A stretch of 64,000 nt of DNA from Polaromonas sp. CF318 (GCF_000282655.1 NZ_AKIV01000072.1:1-64000), one strand, 5' to 3'; shown: positions 36,242-44,086, counted from the first letter of the stretch. Numbers and translations are program-made. The notes: generated from the letters alone by a model not told the origin.

Positions 36242-36457
36242 ATGTCCATCCAAGCCATCAATGTCCGCAACCAGTTCCGCGGCAAGGTCAAGGAAATCAT
36301 CCGCGGCGACGTGGTGTCCGAAATCGACGTCGAAACGCCCTGGGGCATCGTGACCTCGGTCATCACCACGCGCTCGGTGGACCAGCTGGAGCTGGCTGTC
36401 GGCAGCGAGGTCGTGGCCCTGGTCAAGTCGACTGAAGTGTCCATCGCCAAGCTGTAG
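36242..36457 (+). CDS. Molybdenum-pterin-binding (Mop/TOBE) protein
   Basis: A 71-residue single TOBE/Mop domain: SIQAINVRNQFRGKVKEIIRGDVVSEIDVE..GIVTSVITTRSVDQLEL..GSEVVALVKSTEVSI. Such proteins bind molybdate or tungstate for storage and homeostasis. AGGAG sits seven bases before this ATG; an upstream in-frame ATG at 36152 adds unrelated residues. No mod transporter genes are adjacent. Confidence 0.92.
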   Translation: MSIQAINVRNQFRGKVKEIIRGDVVSEIDVETPWGIVTSVITTRSVDQLELAVGSEVVALVKSTEVSIAKL

Positions 36458-36469
36458 GCCTGAGAAATT

Positions 36470-36551
36470 ATCCGCAGATGACGCAGATTGGCGCAGATGA
36501 AACTCCAATTGAGTTTGACTTCATCTGCGTAAATCTGCGTCATCTGCGGAT
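36470..36551. repeat. ATCTGCG inverted repeat, element 1
   Basis: Two 31-base arms (36470-36500 and 36521-36551) are inverted copies with two mismatches, built from the unit CGCAGAT / ATCTGCG, with a 20-base spacer. It lies in the gap between convergent genes. Similar elements occur at 42490-42560, 42605-42671 and 43915-44063. Confidence 0.88.
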
Positions 36552-36583
36552 GAAATCGGGTGTCCGGCTTGCCGGCTTAGGGC

Positions 36584-37606
36584 TTACTGCAACTCGACGC
36601 CGGCTTTCTTCACGAGCCGCGCGTACTTCACCATCTCGCTGCGAAAGAACTGCGCGGCCGCCTCGGGCGTGCCGGGGTTGATGGTGTTGCCCTGCTTGGC
36701 CATGGCTTCCTTGACCTCGGGCGTTGCGTAGGCGGCGGCCACGGCGGCCTGGATGCGCCTGGCTTCGGCCATGGGCAGCTTGGCCGGGCCGACCACGGCG
36801 AACCAGCCTTCGATGTTGTAGTTGGGCAGGCCCTGCTCGGCAATCGTCGGGATCTCGGGCGCGGCCGCCACGCGGGCCGCGCTGCCCACGCCGATGGCGC
36901 GCAGCGCGCCGCTCTTGAGGTGCGCCTGCACCGCAGGCAGCGCCAGCACGCCCAGCTCGACCTGGCCGCCTATCAAATCGGTCACCATGGGGCCCACGCC
37001 CTTGTAGGGGATGTGTTTGACCTTGACCTGAGCCTCGTCCATGAACATCTCGGCCGCCAGGTGCAATATGGTGCCGTTGCCGGAAGACGCGTAGTTGTAG
37101 GCCTCGGGCCTGGCCTTCAGCAGGGCCACCAGCTCCTTCACATTGGTCGCCGCCACCTTGGCCGGGTTGACCACCAGCACAAAAGGCGTGCTGCCCAGCA
37201 CACAGATGGGCGTGATGTCGTTGATGGGGTCGAAAGGCAGCGACTTATAGACGCTGGGGTAGACCACGTGGTTGTTGGACACCACGCCCAGCGTCATGCC
37301 GTCGGGCGCCGCCTTGACCAGCGCCGAGGTGCCGACGATGCCGCCCGCGCCGGGCTGGTTTTCAATCACCACCGGGTGGCCCAGCGTCTTGCCCAGGGCC
37401 GCGGTGGCGGCGCGGACGATGGTGTCCACGCCCGAGCCCGCGCCCACCGGCAGGATGAAGCGCACCGCGCGCTCCGTTGCCTGAGCCAGCAGGCGGCGCG
37501 GCGCCCAGGCCAGGCCGCCGCCCAGCAGCAGTGCGCCCAGGCCCTGCAGCGTGCGGCGGCGCTGGGTGTTGGCGGGATTTTTGAGGGTGTTTGTTGTGTT
37601 GTGCAT
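36584..37606 (-). CDS. Bug family solute receptor (tripartite tricarboxylate transporter type)
   Basis: A 340-residue periplasmic receptor with an N-terminal export signal bearing two arginine-rich stretches (RRRTLQGLGALLLGGGLAWAPRR), possibly Tat type. Bug motifs: VGAGSGVDTIVRAATAALGKTLGHPVVIENQPGAGG and YASSGNGTILHLAAEMF. These proteins bind carboxylates and are numerous in Burkholderiales, often orphan. It precedes a CoA-transferase and a lyase gene on the same strand, suggesting capture of the dicarboxylate they degrade. Confidence 0.92.
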   Translation of the reverse strand: MHNTTNTLKNPANTQRRRTLQGLGALLLGGGLAWAPRRLLAQATERAVRFILPVGAGSGVDTIVRAATAALGKTLGHPVVIENQPGAGGIVGTSALVKAAPDGMTLGVVSNNHVVYPSVYKSLPFDPINDITPICVLGSTPFVLVVNPAKVAATNVKELVALLKARPEAYNYASSGNGTILHLAAEMFMDEAQVKVKHIPYKGVGPMVTDLIGGQVELGVLALPAVQAHLKSGALRAIGVGSAARVAAAPEIPTIAEQGLPNYNIEGWFAVVGPAKLPMAEARRIQAAVAAAYATPEVKEAMAKQGNTINPGTPEAAAQFFRSEMVKYARLVKKAGVELQ

Positions 37607-37646
37607 GTCTTGTCTCCTTTGTCGTGATCGTGGGGTGTTCAGCGCA

Positions 37647-38855
37647 TCATGACACCGCCGCTTCGCGGTGCAGGCGCTCGATGTCGCCCTCGCCGTAACC
37701 CAGGCCGGCGAGCAGTTCGCGCGTGTGTTCGCCCAGCGTGGGCGGGTTCAGCCGCACCTTGAGGCGCTGGCCTTCCATGGTCAGTGGCAGCAGCGTGGTC
37801 TTGGCGGTCTGGCCGGCGCGCTCGCCGTCGGGCAGCTTGATGTCGGCCAGCCCGCCGGTGGCCAGCAGGTGTTCGTCGTCGTAGAGCTCTTCGGGCCGGC
37901 GTATGGGCGCGAAGGGCAGGCCGGCCGCTTCAAACAGCGCCACCAGCTCCGCGGCGCTGCGCAGCGCCAGGCGTTCGCGCAGCAGCGGCAGCAGGGTGGG
38001 GCGCGCGGTGACGCGCTGGTTGTTGCCGGCGTAGCGCGCATCGGCCTTGAGGTCGGCAAAGCCCAGCGCGTCGCAAAACGCGGCCCATTGCGCGTCGCTG
38101 ACGGCGGCCAGGAAGATCTGCTCGCCGTCCTTCACGCTGAACACGTCGTACACGCCCCAGGCCGAGATGCGGTCCGGCATGGGCGCGGCCGGCTGGCCGG
38201 TGATGGCGTACTGCAGCATGTGCTGGCCGACCAGGAAGACGTTGTTCTCGAACAGGGCCGACTGCACCTCCATGCCCTTGCCGCTGATGCCGCGCTGTAT
38301 CAGCGCGCCCAGCACGCCGATGGCGCCGAACATGCCGCCCATGATGTCGTTGACGCTGCTGCCGGCGCGCAGCGGGTCGCCGGGCCGGCCCGTCATATAG
38401 GCCAGGCCGCCCATCATCTGCACGACTTCGTCCAGCGCCGTGCGGTGGTCGTAGGGGCCGGGCAAAAAGCCCTTGTGGCTGGCGTAAATCAGGCGCGGGT
38501 TGGCGGCGCTCAGTGCGACGTAGTCCAGGCCGTACTTGGCCATGGTGCCGGGCTTGAAGTTCTCGGCCACCACGTCGGCGCTGGCGCACAGCCTGCGCGC
38601 CACCTCGGCGCCAGCCGGATCGCGCAGGTCTATGCCAATGCTCTTCTTGTTGCGGTTGAACAGCGGGAAAAAGCCCGCGCCCGCGCCCAGCAGGTGGCGC
38701 GTGCGGTCGCCGTCTATGGGCTCGACCTTGATGACCTCGGCGCCCATGTCGGCCAGCAGCATGCCGCAGGTCGGGCCCATGACCATGTGGGTGAACTCCA
38801 CGACGCGCAGGCCGGCCAGCGGCTGGGGTGGGGTGGAAGCAGGGGTGTTTTGCAT
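37647..38855 (-). CDS. CaiB/BaiF (family III) CoA-transferase
   Basis: A 402-residue enzyme moving CoA between carboxylic acids through an aspartyl-CoA intermediate. N-terminal LAGLRVVEFTHMVMGPTCGMLLADMGAEVIKVEP and middle DEVVQMMGGLAYMTGRPGDPLRAGSSVNDIMGGMFG are diagnostic. The ATG at 38855 begins the conserved sequence; upstream frame overlaps the lyase gene. Adjacent genes (HMG-CoA-lyase-like enzyme, Bug receptor, LysR regulator) suggest activation of a branched dicarboxylate such as 3-hydroxy-3-methylglutarate or citramalate. Confidence 0.92.
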   Translation of the reverse strand: MQNTPASTPPQPLAGLRVVEFTHMVMGPTCGMLLADMGAEVIKVEPIDGDRTRHLLGAGAGFFPLFNRNKKSIGIDLRDPAGAEVARRLCASADVVAENFKPGTMAKYGLDYVALSAANPRLIYASHKGFLPGPYDHRTALDEVVQMMGGLAYMTGRPGDPLRAGSSVNDIMGGMFGAIGVLGALIQRGISGKGMEVQSALFENNVFLVGQHMLQYAITGQPAAPMPDRISAWGVYDVFSVKDGEQIFLAAVSDAQWAAFCDALGFADLKADARYAGNNQRVTARPTLLPLLRERLALRSAAELVALFEAAGLPFAPIRRPEELYDDEHLLATGGLADIKLPDGERAGQTAKTTLLPLTMEGQRLKVRLNPPTLGEHTRELLAGLGYGEGDIERLHREAAVS

Positions 38856-38907
38856 GCGGGTGTCGTAAAAGAAAAAAGCGATGCGGCAAAGCCTGCCAGC
38901 GAAGAGT

Positions 38908-39867
38908 TTAGGCGCTTGCGGCGGCGGGCCGCATGGTTTTGGGCAGGCCCGCGCGCCACAGCGTGCCGTGCAGGCTTTCGCCTGCCAGCCAGCCCGCGAC
39001 CTGGCCGCGCAAGGCCATGAGTTTGTCGAAGTCAATGCCGGTCTGTATGCCCATGCTCGCGAACATATAGGCCAGGTCTTCGCTGGCCACATTGCCGCTG
39101 GCGCCGGGCGCGTGCGGGCAGCCGCCTATGCCGGCCAGGCAGGCGTCAAAGCGCGTCATGCCGGTCTGCAGCGCGGCATAGACATTGGCCATGCCCATAC
39201 CGCGCGTGTCGTGGAAATGCCCGCAGGCCAGCTTGTCGCCCACCAGGGCAAAAGCCGCCTCGAACAAGTCGCGCACCATGGCCGGGTCGGCATACCCCAC
39301 GGTATCGGCCAGGCTCACGCGGTCGGCGCCGGCGTCCAGCACGGCCTGCAAGAGGCGCAGCACCTCGGCCGGCGCTACCCGGCCCTGCAGCGTGCAGCCA
39401 AAAGCCGTGCTCATGCCGACCTCGAGCACCATGCGCGAACCCGAAGCGTCGCGCGCCGCGCGTATGCGGCCAATCTCCTCAACCACTTCGTCGGGCGTCT
39501 TGCGCAAATTGGCCAGGCTGTGGGCATGGCTGGCCGACAGCGGCAGCAGCATCAGGTCGGCGCCCGATTCGATGGCGCGCTCCGCGCCCTTGAGGTTGGG
39601 CACCAGCACCGAGGTCACCAGGCCGGGCAGGGTCTTGGCATAGGCGACCAGCTCGGCCGTGTCGGCCAGCTGCGGCAGCAGGCGCGCCGGCACGAAAGAG
39701 CCGACCTCGATCTCGCGCTGGCCGGCCGCATGGGCCTGGCGCAGCCATTCGAGCTTGTGGGCGGTCGGCATCACGGCGGCAATGCTTTGCAAGCCGTCGC
39801 GCAGGCCGACCTCGCGGATGATGGCGTGGGCGGGCAGGGCGGGTGCGGCAGTCGGGGGGTGGGTCAC
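38908..39867 (-). CDS. Hydroxymethylglutaryl-CoA lyase family protein
   Basis: A 319-residue DRE-TIM-type lyase cleaving a 3-hydroxy-3-methylacyl-CoA to acetyl-CoA plus a keto acid or acetoacetate. REVGLRDGLQ near the N-terminus and GGCPHAPGASGNVASED near the C-terminus (catalytic Cys in GCPxAPGASGN) are present. The start is taken as GTG at 39865-39867, with GGAG about ten bases upstream. The gene is divergent from a LysR regulator. HMG-CoA or citramalyl-CoA are both plausible substrates. Confidence 0.92.
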   Translation of the reverse strand: MTHPPTAAPALPAHAIIREVGLRDGLQSIAAVMPTAHKLEWLRQAHAAGQREIEVGSFVPARLLPQLADTAELVAYAKTLPGLVTSVLVPNLKGAERAIESGADLMLLPLSASHAHSLANLRKTPDEVVEEIGRIRAARDASGSRMVLEVGMSTAFGCTLQGRVAPAEVLRLLQAVLDAGADRVSLADTVGYADPAMVRDLFEAAFALVGDKLACGHFHDTRGMGMANVYAALQTGMTRFDACLAGIGGCPHAPGASGNVASEDLAYMFASMGIQTGIDFDKLMALRGQVAGWLAGESLHGTLWRAGLPKTMRPAAASA

Positions 39868-40016
39868 GGGGCTTGTCTCCGAATTCCGGGTTTTCTGGAT
39901 CTGGGGCGCTTGTCCCCAGTTTAGAATTTCCCGAAACGCCTGGTTTGTCAATTTTGGAAGCTTTGGTGTTCCCATTTGGAATATCAGGTATCCATGGCGC
40001 CGGCAAGGAGGCAAGC
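39868..40016. promoter_or_regulatory. Divergent promoter region of the lyase and LysR genes
   Basis: The 149-base gap contains a perfect dyad CTGGGG (39901-39906) / CCCCAG (39914-39919) with a seven-base spacer, and an imperfect TTCC-N5-GGAA. LysR regulators usually bind such dyads in the shared region and regulate the divergent operon. Confidence 0.5.
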
Positions 40017-40919
40017 ATGAGAGACCTGGACCTGACCACACTGCGCCTGTTCGCCGCCGTCTGCGATGCGCGCAGCATCGCCCGCGCGGCCGAGCAGGCC
40101 AACATCGTCGGCTCGGCTGTCAGCAAGCGCCTGGCCCAGCTGGAAGACACCGTGGGCACGCAGCTGCTGGTGCGCAGGCGGCGCGGCGTCGAGCCCACGC
40201 CCGCCGGCGAAAGCCTGCTGGAGCACGCGCGCACCATGCTGGCCAGCGCCGACCAGATAGAGCGCGAGATGGGCGACTATGCGCTGGGTGTGCGCGGCCA
40301 GGTGCGCATCCTGGCCACGGCTTCCGTCATGGCCGAATCGCTGGCCGACGACGTCGCCGGCTTCCTGCAGGCGCCGGCCCACCACGACATCCGCATCAGC
40401 ATGGAAGAGCGCGTCAGCCCCGAGGTGATACGCGGCATCAAGGAGGGCGTGGCCTCGGTGGGCATCTGCTGGGACGCGGCCGACCTCTCCGGCCTGCAGT
40501 CCTGCGGCTACCGCCACGACCACCTGGCCATCGTGGCCCATGCTTCACACCCGCTGGCGGTGCACGAAACCTTGGGTTTTGAGCAGACGCTGGGCTACGA
40601 ACACGTGAGCCTGCCGGCGCAAAGCGCGGTGCAGGTGCTGCTGCAGCGCGCCGCCGCGCTCCAGGGCAAGGCCATCGTGCACCGGGTCATCGTCTCCAAC
40701 TTCGAGGCCGCGCTGCGCGTGGTGCGCGCCAACCTGGCCATCAGCGTGGTGCCGCGCGAGGTGGCCGATCCTTATGCGCGCACCTGCGGCCTGCGCGTGA
40801 TGCCGCTGACCGACGGCTGGGCCAGGCGCCGTTTTGCGATCTGTTTCAGGGACGAGGCCGGTCTTTCGGCCGCGGCCAGGCTGCTGGTCAGGCACCTGGC
40901 GGACAGTTCGGGCGCCTGA
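40017..40919 (+). CDS. LysR family transcriptional regulator
   Basis: A 300-residue regulator. HTH at about 4-62 (LDLTTLRLFAAVCDARSIARAAEQANIVGSAVSKRLAQLEDTVGTQLLVRR) and an effector domain from about 90. AAGGAG at 40005-40010 fixes the ATG at 40017. Being divergent from the lyase/CoA-transferase/Bug row it is the likely regulator of that row; the effector may be the dicarboxylate or its CoA ester. Confidence 0.93.
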   Translation: MRDLDLTTLRLFAAVCDARSIARAAEQANIVGSAVSKRLAQLEDTVGTQLLVRRRRGVEPTPAGESLLEHARTMLASADQIEREMGDYALGVRGQVRILATASVMAESLADDVAGFLQAPAHHDIRISMEERVSPEVIRGIKEGVASVGICWDAADLSGLQSCGYRHDHLAIVAHASHPLAVHETLGFEQTLGYEHVSLPAQSAVQVLLQRAAALQGKAIVHRVIVSNFEAALRVVRANLAISVVPREVADPYARTCGLRVMPLTDGWARRRFAICFRDEAGLSAAARLLVRHLADSSGA

Positions 40920-41029
40920 CGTGACAGCGCGGAGAAGGGCCTTAAAACCCCCCGCGAGGCGCGGTGAAAGCGGCCCGCGCGCTTTTGCGGTAAAATAAGC
41001 CTCCAACCCACGGCAGACAAGCGTCATCA

Positions 41030-41046
41030 GCTATAGAAAATATAGC
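41030..41046. repeat. Short palindrome GCTATA-N5-TATAGC
   Basis: GCTATA (41030-41035), GAAAA, TATAGC (41041-41046). AT-rich palindromes of this kind are frequent in intergenic DNA of Comamonadaceae. A -10-like TAAAAT at 40991-40996 lies just before it, so it may be in the leader of the next gene. Confidence 0.4.
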
Positions 41047-41157
41047 GTGCAGGGCTGGCCCAGGCTAGGCCCAATCGGGTCCGGCAGCCGCCGCAAGGCC
41101 GGCGTCCTGGCCGGCCAAGGCGCTTGATTTTGGGGAAGGAAACCCCAGATTCACTGC

Positions 41158-41535
41158 ATGAACGCCACCCAACCCCACCCCCACAAAACCGACCTCACGG
41201 TGACCCACGTGCTGGCCGAACTGCTGGAGCGCCTGGAGCACAGCGCGGTACCCGTGGGCGCCGAGCAATACCGCTCCGTCGTGCTGCACCTCGTGAGCGA
41301 GCTCGGCGACGTGGAGCCGGGTGTGGCGCTGGGCGCACTGCTGGACACCCATCCGGCCGCCGCCGAGCTGTATGAAAACGTGAACTACCAGTATGCGGGC
41401 CTGTGCCGGTCCGCGCTGGACGCTTCGCTCGCCGCCGAGCAGCAGGCCAAAGAGGCCTTGAACCGCGCGATGGGCAAGGCCGTGAACCCTTCAAACCCCC
41501 AACCCAAGGAAGATCCAAACCATGGCAAGAGCTGA
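41158..41535 (+). CDS. Hypothetical protein, 125 residues
   Basis: The product is acidic, mostly helical in appearance, without signal peptide or membrane segment. The middle (LAELLERLEHSAVPVGAEQYRSVVLHLVSELGDVEPGVALGALLDTHPAAAELYENVNYQYAGLCRSALDASLAAEQQAKEAL) seems a folded helical domain. The 3' end overlaps the next gene by 14 bases in another frame. The pair looks conserved as a unit in this lineage, but I do not recognise a family. Confidence 0.75.
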   Translation: MNATQPHPHKTDLTVTHVLAELLERLEHSAVPVGAEQYRSVVLHLVSELGDVEPGVALGALLDTHPAAAELYENVNYQYAGLCRSALDASLAAEQQAKEALNRAMGKAVNPSNPQPKEDPNHGKS

Positions 41536-41767
41536 TGCCAAAACCGCTGTTCTCGCAGACGGCCTGCGCTACAAGTCCAAGGTCTCGGGCTCCCCGTTCG
41601 CCGCCACCACCTCGTTCGGCGCGGCCACCATGTCCTGCTTTATGTGCGGCAAACACCGCGCCCGCTCGCTGATGGGCACGCGCAAGGTGCTGGGCAAGTC
41701 CCAGGCCGTGTGCTCCCCCTCGTGCAAGGCGCTCGACGAAGCGCTCGAGAAGGCCGCCCAGGGCTGA
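41522..41767 (+). CDS. Small four-cysteine (zinc-finger-like) hypothetical protein
   Basis: An 81-residue basic protein with Cys-x2-Cys (CFMC) and Cys-x3-Cys (CSPSC) separated by about 25 residues rich in Arg/Lys (GKHRARSLMGTRKVLGKSQ), likely a zinc-binding fold; no family is recognised with certainty. Its ATG lies within the end of the preceding gene, with AAGGAAG upstream, implying coupled translation. RNA, DNA or protein binding is possible. Confidence 0.78.
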   Translation: MARADAKTAVLADGLRYKSKVSGSPFAATTSFGAATMSCFMCGKHRARSLMGTRKVLGKSQAVCSPSCKALDEALEKAAQG

Positions 41768-41816
41768 TCCGCACAGACTGTTTCACCCCCATCCTGCTTT
41801 TGGCCCGCGTATCGCC

Positions 41817-41845
41817 TTGATCACGCAGCGGCCCGGGGCCATACT
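41817..41845 (+). promoter_or_regulatory. Candidate sigma-70 promoter of the DsbA-like gene
   Basis: TTGATC (41817-41822), 17-base spacer, CATACT (41840-41845). The predicted start of transcription is about 33 bases before the ATG at 41885. Confidence 0.45.
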
Positions 41846-41884
41846 GTCTTGACCCCACGTTGAACAGTTGAAGAAAGGTGAACC

Positions 41885-42436
41885 ATGGCCTCCCTGCCCA
41901 CGCCGGACCCCCAGCTTGAACCTGACGAGGCCATAGACCACATACGCGGCCGCGCGTCGGCCCCGGTCACGCTGGTCGAGTACGGAGACTTCGAGTGCCC
42001 CTCCTGTTTCCAGGCCTACGGGGCTTTAAAAGTCATGCTGCCGCACTTCGGCCCGCAGCTGCGTTTTGTCTACCGGCACTTCCCGCTGCGCGAGGTGCAC
42101 CCCCATGCCGAACTCGCCGCCGAAGCGGCCGAGGCCGCCGGCGCCCAGGGCAAGTTCTGGCCCATGCACGAGCTGCTCTTCACCCACCAGCAGCACCTCA
42201 AGGACAAACACCTGCTCGAGTACGCCGCCCAGGCCGGCCTGGACATGGCGCGCTACCAGAATGAAATGAACGACCACGTCTACCTGCAGCGCGTGCAGGA
42301 GCACATGCAAAGCGGCCGCCACCTGGGCGTGCGCTCAACCCCCACCTTCTACGTCAACGGCGTGTTTTGCGACGTGTCTTTCGGCCTGCAGCACCTGCAT
42401 GAAGCCATTGACAAGGCGCTGGGGCAGCAGGCCTAG
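41885..42436 (+). CDS. DsbA-family thioredoxin-like protein (cytoplasmic)
   Basis: A 183-residue DSBA-type protein with active site CPSC in VEYGDFECPSCFQAY, and the cis-Pro loop VRSTPTFYVNG. There is no signal peptide, unlike periplasmic DsbA, so it probably acts as a cytoplasmic disulfide oxidoreductase or in detoxification. The N-terminal extension (SLPTPDPQLEPDEAIDHIRGRASAPVTLVEYGD) is typical of DsbA-like proteins related to NhaA C-terminal domains. It stands alone. Confidence 0.9.
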   Translation: MASLPTPDPQLEPDEAIDHIRGRASAPVTLVEYGDFECPSCFQAYGALKVMLPHFGPQLRFVYRHFPLREVHPHAELAAEAAEAAGAQGKFWPMHELLFTHQQHLKDKHLLEYAAQAGLDMARYQNEMNDHVYLQRVQEHMQSGRHLGVRSTPTFYVNGVFCDVSFGLQHLHEAIDKALGQQA

Positions 42437-42489
42437 AGCCACTCAGGAAACCTCTTGGCGGTGTCGCCGCCTGGCAGCGGCCCTGCTTT

Positions 42490-42560
42490 TAATCTGCGTA
42501 AATCTGCGAAATCTGTGGATAAGAAATTCATCCGCAGATGACGCAGATTTACGCAGATTA
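42490..42560. repeat. ATCTGCG inverted repeat, element 2
   Basis: Arms 42490-42520 and 42530-42560 are inverted copies (AATCTGCGTAAATCTGCG.. / ..ACGCAGATTTACGCAGATT) around a nine-base spacer AAGAAATTC. It is in the gap between the DsbA-like and GNAT genes. Confidence 0.88.
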
Positions 42561-42604
42561 AGACATCATGAAAATGAATTCCTGGGTGCAAATTCTTCCT
42601 CTTC

Positions 42605-42671
42605 AATCTGTGGAAATCTGCGTCATCTGCGGATAAATTTATCTCTACAGATGACGCAGATTTGCGCAGAT
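42605..42671. repeat. ATCTGCG inverted repeat, element 3
   Basis: Arms at about 42605-42634 and 42643-42671 with an eight-base spacer. It follows element 2 after about 45 bases of unrelated sequence, so two hairpins stand in tandem. Confidence 0.85.
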
Positions 42672-42717
42672 AAAGACCATCACGATGCAAGGTCGTGCCG
42701 GGTTTGGTGAGCGGCTC

Positions 42718-43239
42718 TCAACCGTCTACAGGTTGTAGAGGCGTCGCCAGCGTCTTCTGCAAAAACGCAAGGTCCAGCCAGCGGCCGAACTTGAAGGCCG
42801 CCTGTTTGATGGTGCCGCAGTGCTCAAAGCCCAGGCGTTTGTGCAGTTCCATGCTCGCCGTGTTGTCCAGGTCGATGGCACCCACCAGCACATGCATGCC
42901 TTGCTCCCCGGCCCTGGCGACAATCGCCTCCAGCAGCAGGCGCCCCAGCCCCCGGCCGCGGCAGCTTTTTTCCACATAGACGGAATGCTCCACCGTGTAC
43001 TTGTAGGCCGGGAATGCGCGGAAAGTCCCATAGCTCGCAAAGCCCAGCAGCTTGCCGCCTTCGTCCTCCAGCCCAATCACCGGAAAGCCGTTCGTGCGCT
43101 TGGCGGCAAACCAGGCCACCATGCTTTCGGGCGTGCGCGGCTTGTAGTCGTACAGCGCCGTTGAATTGGCAATCGCCTCGTTGAAGATGGCCAGAATCTG
43201 GCCGGCATGGCGTTCTTCGGTGCACAGCACGGGATGCAT
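42718..43239 (-). CDS. GNAT family N-acetyltransferase (phosphinothricin acetyltransferase-like)
   Basis: A 173-residue acetyl-CoA-dependent transferase. YDYKPRTPESMVAWFAAKR, LGFASYGTFRAFPAYKYTVEHSVYV and the acetyl-CoA loop CRGRGLGRLLLEAIVARA correspond to the PAT/Bar subfamily that acetylates small amines such as phosphinothricin or methionine sulfoximine. AAGGAG precedes the ATG. It is divergent from an XRE-cupin regulator across a palindromic operator and bounded by ATCTGCG repeats. Confidence 0.92.
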   Translation of the reverse strand: MHPVLCTEERHAGQILAIFNEAIANSTALYDYKPRTPESMVAWFAAKRTNGFPVIGLEDEGGKLLGFASYGTFRAFPAYKYTVEHSVYVEKSCRGRGLGRLLLEAIVARAGEQGMHVLVGAIDLDNTASMELHKRLGFEHCGTIKQAAFKFGRWLDLAFLQKTLATPLQPVDG

Positions 43240-43286
43240 GGGGAACTCCTTTCGGGAAGGGAGAGAGGGGGAGGAGAAATATCGTG

Positions 43287-43325
43287 TGTCTACTATAAGA
43301 GATTATTTGTCCCTTATGATAGACA
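43287..43325. promoter_or_regulatory. Long palindromic operator between GNAT and XRE-cupin genes
   Basis: TGTCTACTATAAG (43287-43299) and CTTATGATAGACA (43313-43325) are inverted 13-base arms with two mismatches and a 13-base spacer. ACTATAAG on the plus strand resembles a -10 element (TACTATAAG). The dyad sits midway between divergent starts and is the probable binding site of the adjacent HTH protein. Confidence 0.65.
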
Positions 43326-43348
43326 AATGTTTTTGCGGAAAGCCTCCC

Positions 43349-43903
43349 ATGACGATTGATGCCCTGATCGCCTCACGACTGCTGGCCCTGCGCCAGGCCA
43401 AGGGCCTGAGCCTGGCCGAACTGGCCGGACTCTCGGGCGTCAGCAAGGCCATGATCTCCAGGGTCGAGCGCGTCGAAAGCAGCCCCACCGCCATGATCCT
43501 GGGCCGGCTCGCCGCCGGCCTGGGCGTGCCGCTCGCGCAACTGCTCACCGAAGACAGGGAAGCCGGCCGCCGCCTGCGCAAGAGGGCGGAGCAGGAAGTC
43601 TGGCGCGACCCCGAAGCCGGCTACCTGCGCCGCCAGGTGGCTGAGCGCGGCAGCGACGGCGGCGCCGAGATGGTCGAGGTCGAGCTGCCGCGGTCCACCC
43701 GCGTCGCCTACCCAAGATGGACAGGCCAGCCCTATCGCCAGCGCCTCTGGCTGGTTGAGGGCGGCCTGCGCATCGACTACGGCGACGAGGTCTTTGAGCT
43801 GGCGCCCGGCGACTGCCTGGACTTTGGCGTGGACCGCCCGCTGGTGTTCAAAACCCTGGGGCGCAGCGGCTGCCGTTATTTGCTGGTCATCAGCCCCGGC
43901 TGA
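43349..43903 (+). CDS. XRE family transcriptional regulator with C-terminal cupin domain
   Basis: A 184-residue protein: HTH at about 6-62 (LLALRQAKGLSLAELAGLSGVSKAMISRVERVESSPTAMILGRLAAGLGV) and a cupin sensor at about 100-184 (YRQRLWLVEGGLRIDYGDEVFELAPGDCLDFG). ATG at 43349 is chosen; an ATG at 43316 falls inside the palindromic operator. This architecture usually represses a divergent enzyme gene, here the GNAT, in response to a small ligand. Confidence 0.9.
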   Translation: MTIDALIASRLLALRQAKGLSLAELAGLSGVSKAMISRVERVESSPTAMILGRLAAGLGVPLAQLLTEDREAGRRLRKRAEQEVWRDPEAGYLRRQVAERGSDGGAEMVEVELPRSTRVAYPRWTGQPYRQRLWLVEGGLRIDYGDEVFELAPGDCLDFGVDRPLVFKTLGRSGCRYLLVISPG

Positions 43904-43914
43904 TAAGGGAATTT

Positions 43915-44063
43915 ATCCGCAGATTACGCAGATTTCCGCAGATTGAAGAGAAGGAATTTGAATTCAGGACTTCATTCCTATCTTCATGTACTGGGCACGC
44001 GACCTTGCCTCGCGTTTGTCTTCCGTTTGTCTTTATCTGCGTAAATCTGCGAAATCTGCGGAT
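43915..44063. repeat. ATCTGCG inverted repeat, element 4 (long spacer)
   Basis: Arms 43915-43944 (ATCCGCAGATTACGCAGATT..) and 44035-44063 (ATCTGCGTAAATCTGCG..) are inverted copies about 90 bases apart. The inner 90 bases have a different base composition and no coding potential I can support. Confidence 0.85.
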
Positions 44064-44086
44064 GATTTTTTTCTTTTGTGAGCGGC

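Noticed and set aside
43316..43348. Earlier ATG start for the XRE-cupin regulator
   Set aside because: It lies within the palindromic operator and its residues (MIDKCFCGKPP) are not typical; ATG at 43349 leads directly into the HTH domain.
42490..44063. CRISPR array made of ATCTGCG repeats
   Set aside because: Units are seven-base tandem motifs forming inverted arms, spacers are irregular, and no cas genes are present.
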